A stretch of 64,000 nucleotides of DNA from Desulfobotulus pelophilus (GTDB taxonomy: Bacteria > Desulfobacterota > Desulfobacteria > Desulfobacterales > ASO4-4), in contig NZ_JAPFPW010000011.1 in NCBI RefSeq assembly GCF_026155325.1, forward strand, positions 62,001-126,000, read 5' to 3'. This document shows, in pieces, positions 62,875 to 64,000 of the stretch. The notes under the pieces are model-generated. The model searched no databases and was not told the origin of the DNA. It saw only the letters and a list, made by a program, of their open reading frames with translations. The translations under genes were made by a program, and so were the position numbers. The number at the start of each line of letters is the position of its first letter. Within the stretch, counting starts at the first letter, position 1.

Positions 62875-64000
62875 TTATCCGTGAACTGCCATGCCAAGCC
62901 CTTTCCGTGCGGCTTCTGAACAGATTTCGCTTAAGGTTGGATGGGCATGGATGGTCTCTGCCAGATCTTTTAGTGTCAGCCTTTTGTTTACGGCAAGGGT
63001 CATTTCCGCTATCAGTTCCGTTGTGTGGCATCCCACCATATGGCAACCGAGTATGCGGCCGGACGCAGCTTCACTGATGAGCACCGCTTCTCCGGCCAGA
63101 CTGTCTGCTGCATGGGCCTTCCCCAGGCTCCGGAAAAGTACGCCCGTTGTGTTGACGTTGTAACCGAGGGCTCTGGCTCTGTCGGCGGTCAGGCCCACAA
63201 AGGCCAGCTCGGGATCCGTAAAAACAGCCGAAGGAACGGCATCGTACCGCATGGTGCTTTTCATCCCCATGGCTCTTTCCGCAGCCACACGGCCTTCCAT
63301 GGAAGCAACATGGGCCAGCATGATTTTTTCCGGTCCTGTACAGTCACCAATGGCATAGACACCGTCTGCTTCTGTTTCCATGCCATCGTTTACGGGAAGA
63401 TAGCCTTCGGCATCTGTTTGTATTCCCAGTTTTTCCAGCCCAAGATTCTCTGTCTGTGGACTTCTGCCCACACAGACTATGAGGCAGGAAGCTTCCAGAA
63501 ACTCAGGCTCTGCCGGACTGTTGCGTACAGTTTCCAACTGTACCCGGATACCGGCATGGTTTTTTTCCATGGACACCACCCGTTTTCCCGTATGGATGAC
63601 TGTTTTGTTCTTTTTGAACTCCCGTGCGAGCAGCTTTGAGGCGGAAGCATCCAGTCCAGGGATCGGAAGGATGCGGTCTGCCATTTCCACCAGAGTTACC
63701 CGGCTTCCGAGACCGGAAAGGATGGAGGCGAACTCGCATCCCACAACACCTGCCCCGAGAATGATGGCTGATGATGGCAGAGTTTTCGTACGGAGAAAAT
63801 CGTTGGAAGAAAGGCAGTGCACCCCGTCAAAGGGCAGAAAGGGAAGCTCTGCAGGCCGGGTGCCGGGCGCAAGGATGAGTCTGTCCCATTCCACGTTCCG
63901 GTCTTCTCCCTCTTTGCTGGTAATGGTAAGTTGTCCCGGGCCTGTTATGCGGCCCAGTCCTTTACCATAATGGATTTTATGGTGGCGGATGAGGCTTTCA
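62875..64000 (-). CDS. Dihydrolipoyl dehydrogenase, partial (5' end outside the window)
   Basis: This is the C-terminal 374 residues or so of an FAD-dependent dihydrolipoyl dehydrogenase, the E3 component of 2-oxoacid dehydrogenase or glycine cleavage complexes. The NAD-binding motif GAGVVGCEFASILSGLGSRV and YAIGDCTGPEKIMLAHVAS are clear. The C-terminal catalytic pair is in HAHPTLSEI. The frame is open to the window edge (reading ESLIRHHKIHYGKG at the right). The FAD-binding N-terminus with the redox disulphide is not included. Mercuric or other reductases of the same fold are less likely because of the HPTLSE end. Confidence 0.85.
   Translation of the reverse strand, partial: ESLIRHHKIHYGKGLGRITGPGQLTITSKEGEDRNVEWDRLILAPGTRPAELPFLPFDGVHCLSSNDFLRTKTLPSSAIILGAGVVGCEFASILSGLGSRVTLVEMADRILPIPGLDASASKLLAREFKKNKTVIHTGKRVVSMEKNHAGIRVQLETVRNSPAEPEFLEASCLIVCVGRSPQTENLGLEKLGIQTDAEGYLPVNDGMETEADGVYAIGDCTGPEKIMLAHVASMEGRVAAERAMGMKSTMRYDAVPSAVFTDPELAFVGLTADRARALGYNVNTTGVLFRSLGKAHAADSLAGEAVLISEAASGRILGCHMVGCHTTELIAEMTLAVNKRLTLKDLAETIHAHPTLSEICSEAARKGLGMAVHG

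Noticed and set aside
62865-63077. Plus-strand frame with a strong AAGGAGG before an ATG, opposite the lpd 3' end
   Set aside because: The start signal is striking, but the whole frame overlaps the conserved end of lpd and the protein has no recognisable feature. It may be a gene stump; not supported as a gene.

Overview
The window looks like a chromosomal segment of an anaerobic Desulfobacterota bacterium, probably close to the Desulfobacteraceae/Desulfobotulus type of sulfate reducers. The reasons are a nifH-nifI1-nifI2-nifD-nifK gene order with the PII-like nifI genes inside the operon, many NtrC-type and chemosensory genes, a pyrophosphate-dependent phosphofructokinase, a bacteriohemerythrin and a DUF4911-miaB-BFN block. 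The species assignment is inference; nothing was searched.

Left edge (1-4.6 kb) is accessory DNA. It holds a REP-associated tyrosine transposase (RAYT) whose own 5' end is repeated as a remnant on its other side, a PIN-domain toxin-antitoxin pair in toxin-first order, and two cassettes that look like integron gene cassettes on the minus strand. A full attC-like site (2998-3120) separates them, and matching 7-10 base core sequences mark their ends. The larger cassette carries two overlapping genes that read as a complete type II Thoeris antiphage system: a TIR protein (ThsB) and a two-helix membrane protein with a Macro-like domain (ThsA). No integrase is present in the window.

4.8-18.8 kb is a nitrogen-fixation cluster, all on the minus strand except one gene: amtB, nifH, nifI1, nifI2, nifD, nifK, nifE, nifN, nifB, a thioredoxin-like [2Fe-2S] ferredoxin, a GNAT acetyltransferase and nifV. 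A strong sigma-54 promoter lies upstream of amtB. A small BFD-like [2Fe-2S] gene is inserted on the opposite strand between nifE and nifN. Several of the longer gaps carry repeats.

19.4-25.6 kb holds a membrane-stress operon (PspA, a YqiJ-like protein, flotillin), a bacteriohemerythrin, and the DUF4911-miaB-BFN group. 25.8-41.3 kb is dominated by signalling: a CHASE2 adenylate cyclase, a hybrid kinase with an NtrC-type regulator, and a chemosensory operon. That operon starts with a receiver-SpoIIE phosphatase and an RsbW-STAS fusion, followed by cheA (two CheW domains plus receiver), cheW, an MCP, cheB and cheR. A sigma-54 promoter and three 17-bp activator-type sites precede it.

41.7-54 kb contains ftsY, an amino-acid ABC ATPase, a diguanylate cyclase, PPi-phosphofructokinase, a haem-type (DUF3365) sensor kinase with its NtrC-type regulator, a dapB-like reductase and a second CheA. 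54.2-55.4 kb is a small polyhydroxyalkanoate granule locus: phaR divergent from two phasin-like small genes, with TGCASTGCA operators. The right end holds an RluA pseudouridine synthase, an FMN reductase, a solute-binding protein joined to a hybrid kinase, an OmpR-type two-component pair and a dihydrolipoyl dehydrogenase that runs off the edge.
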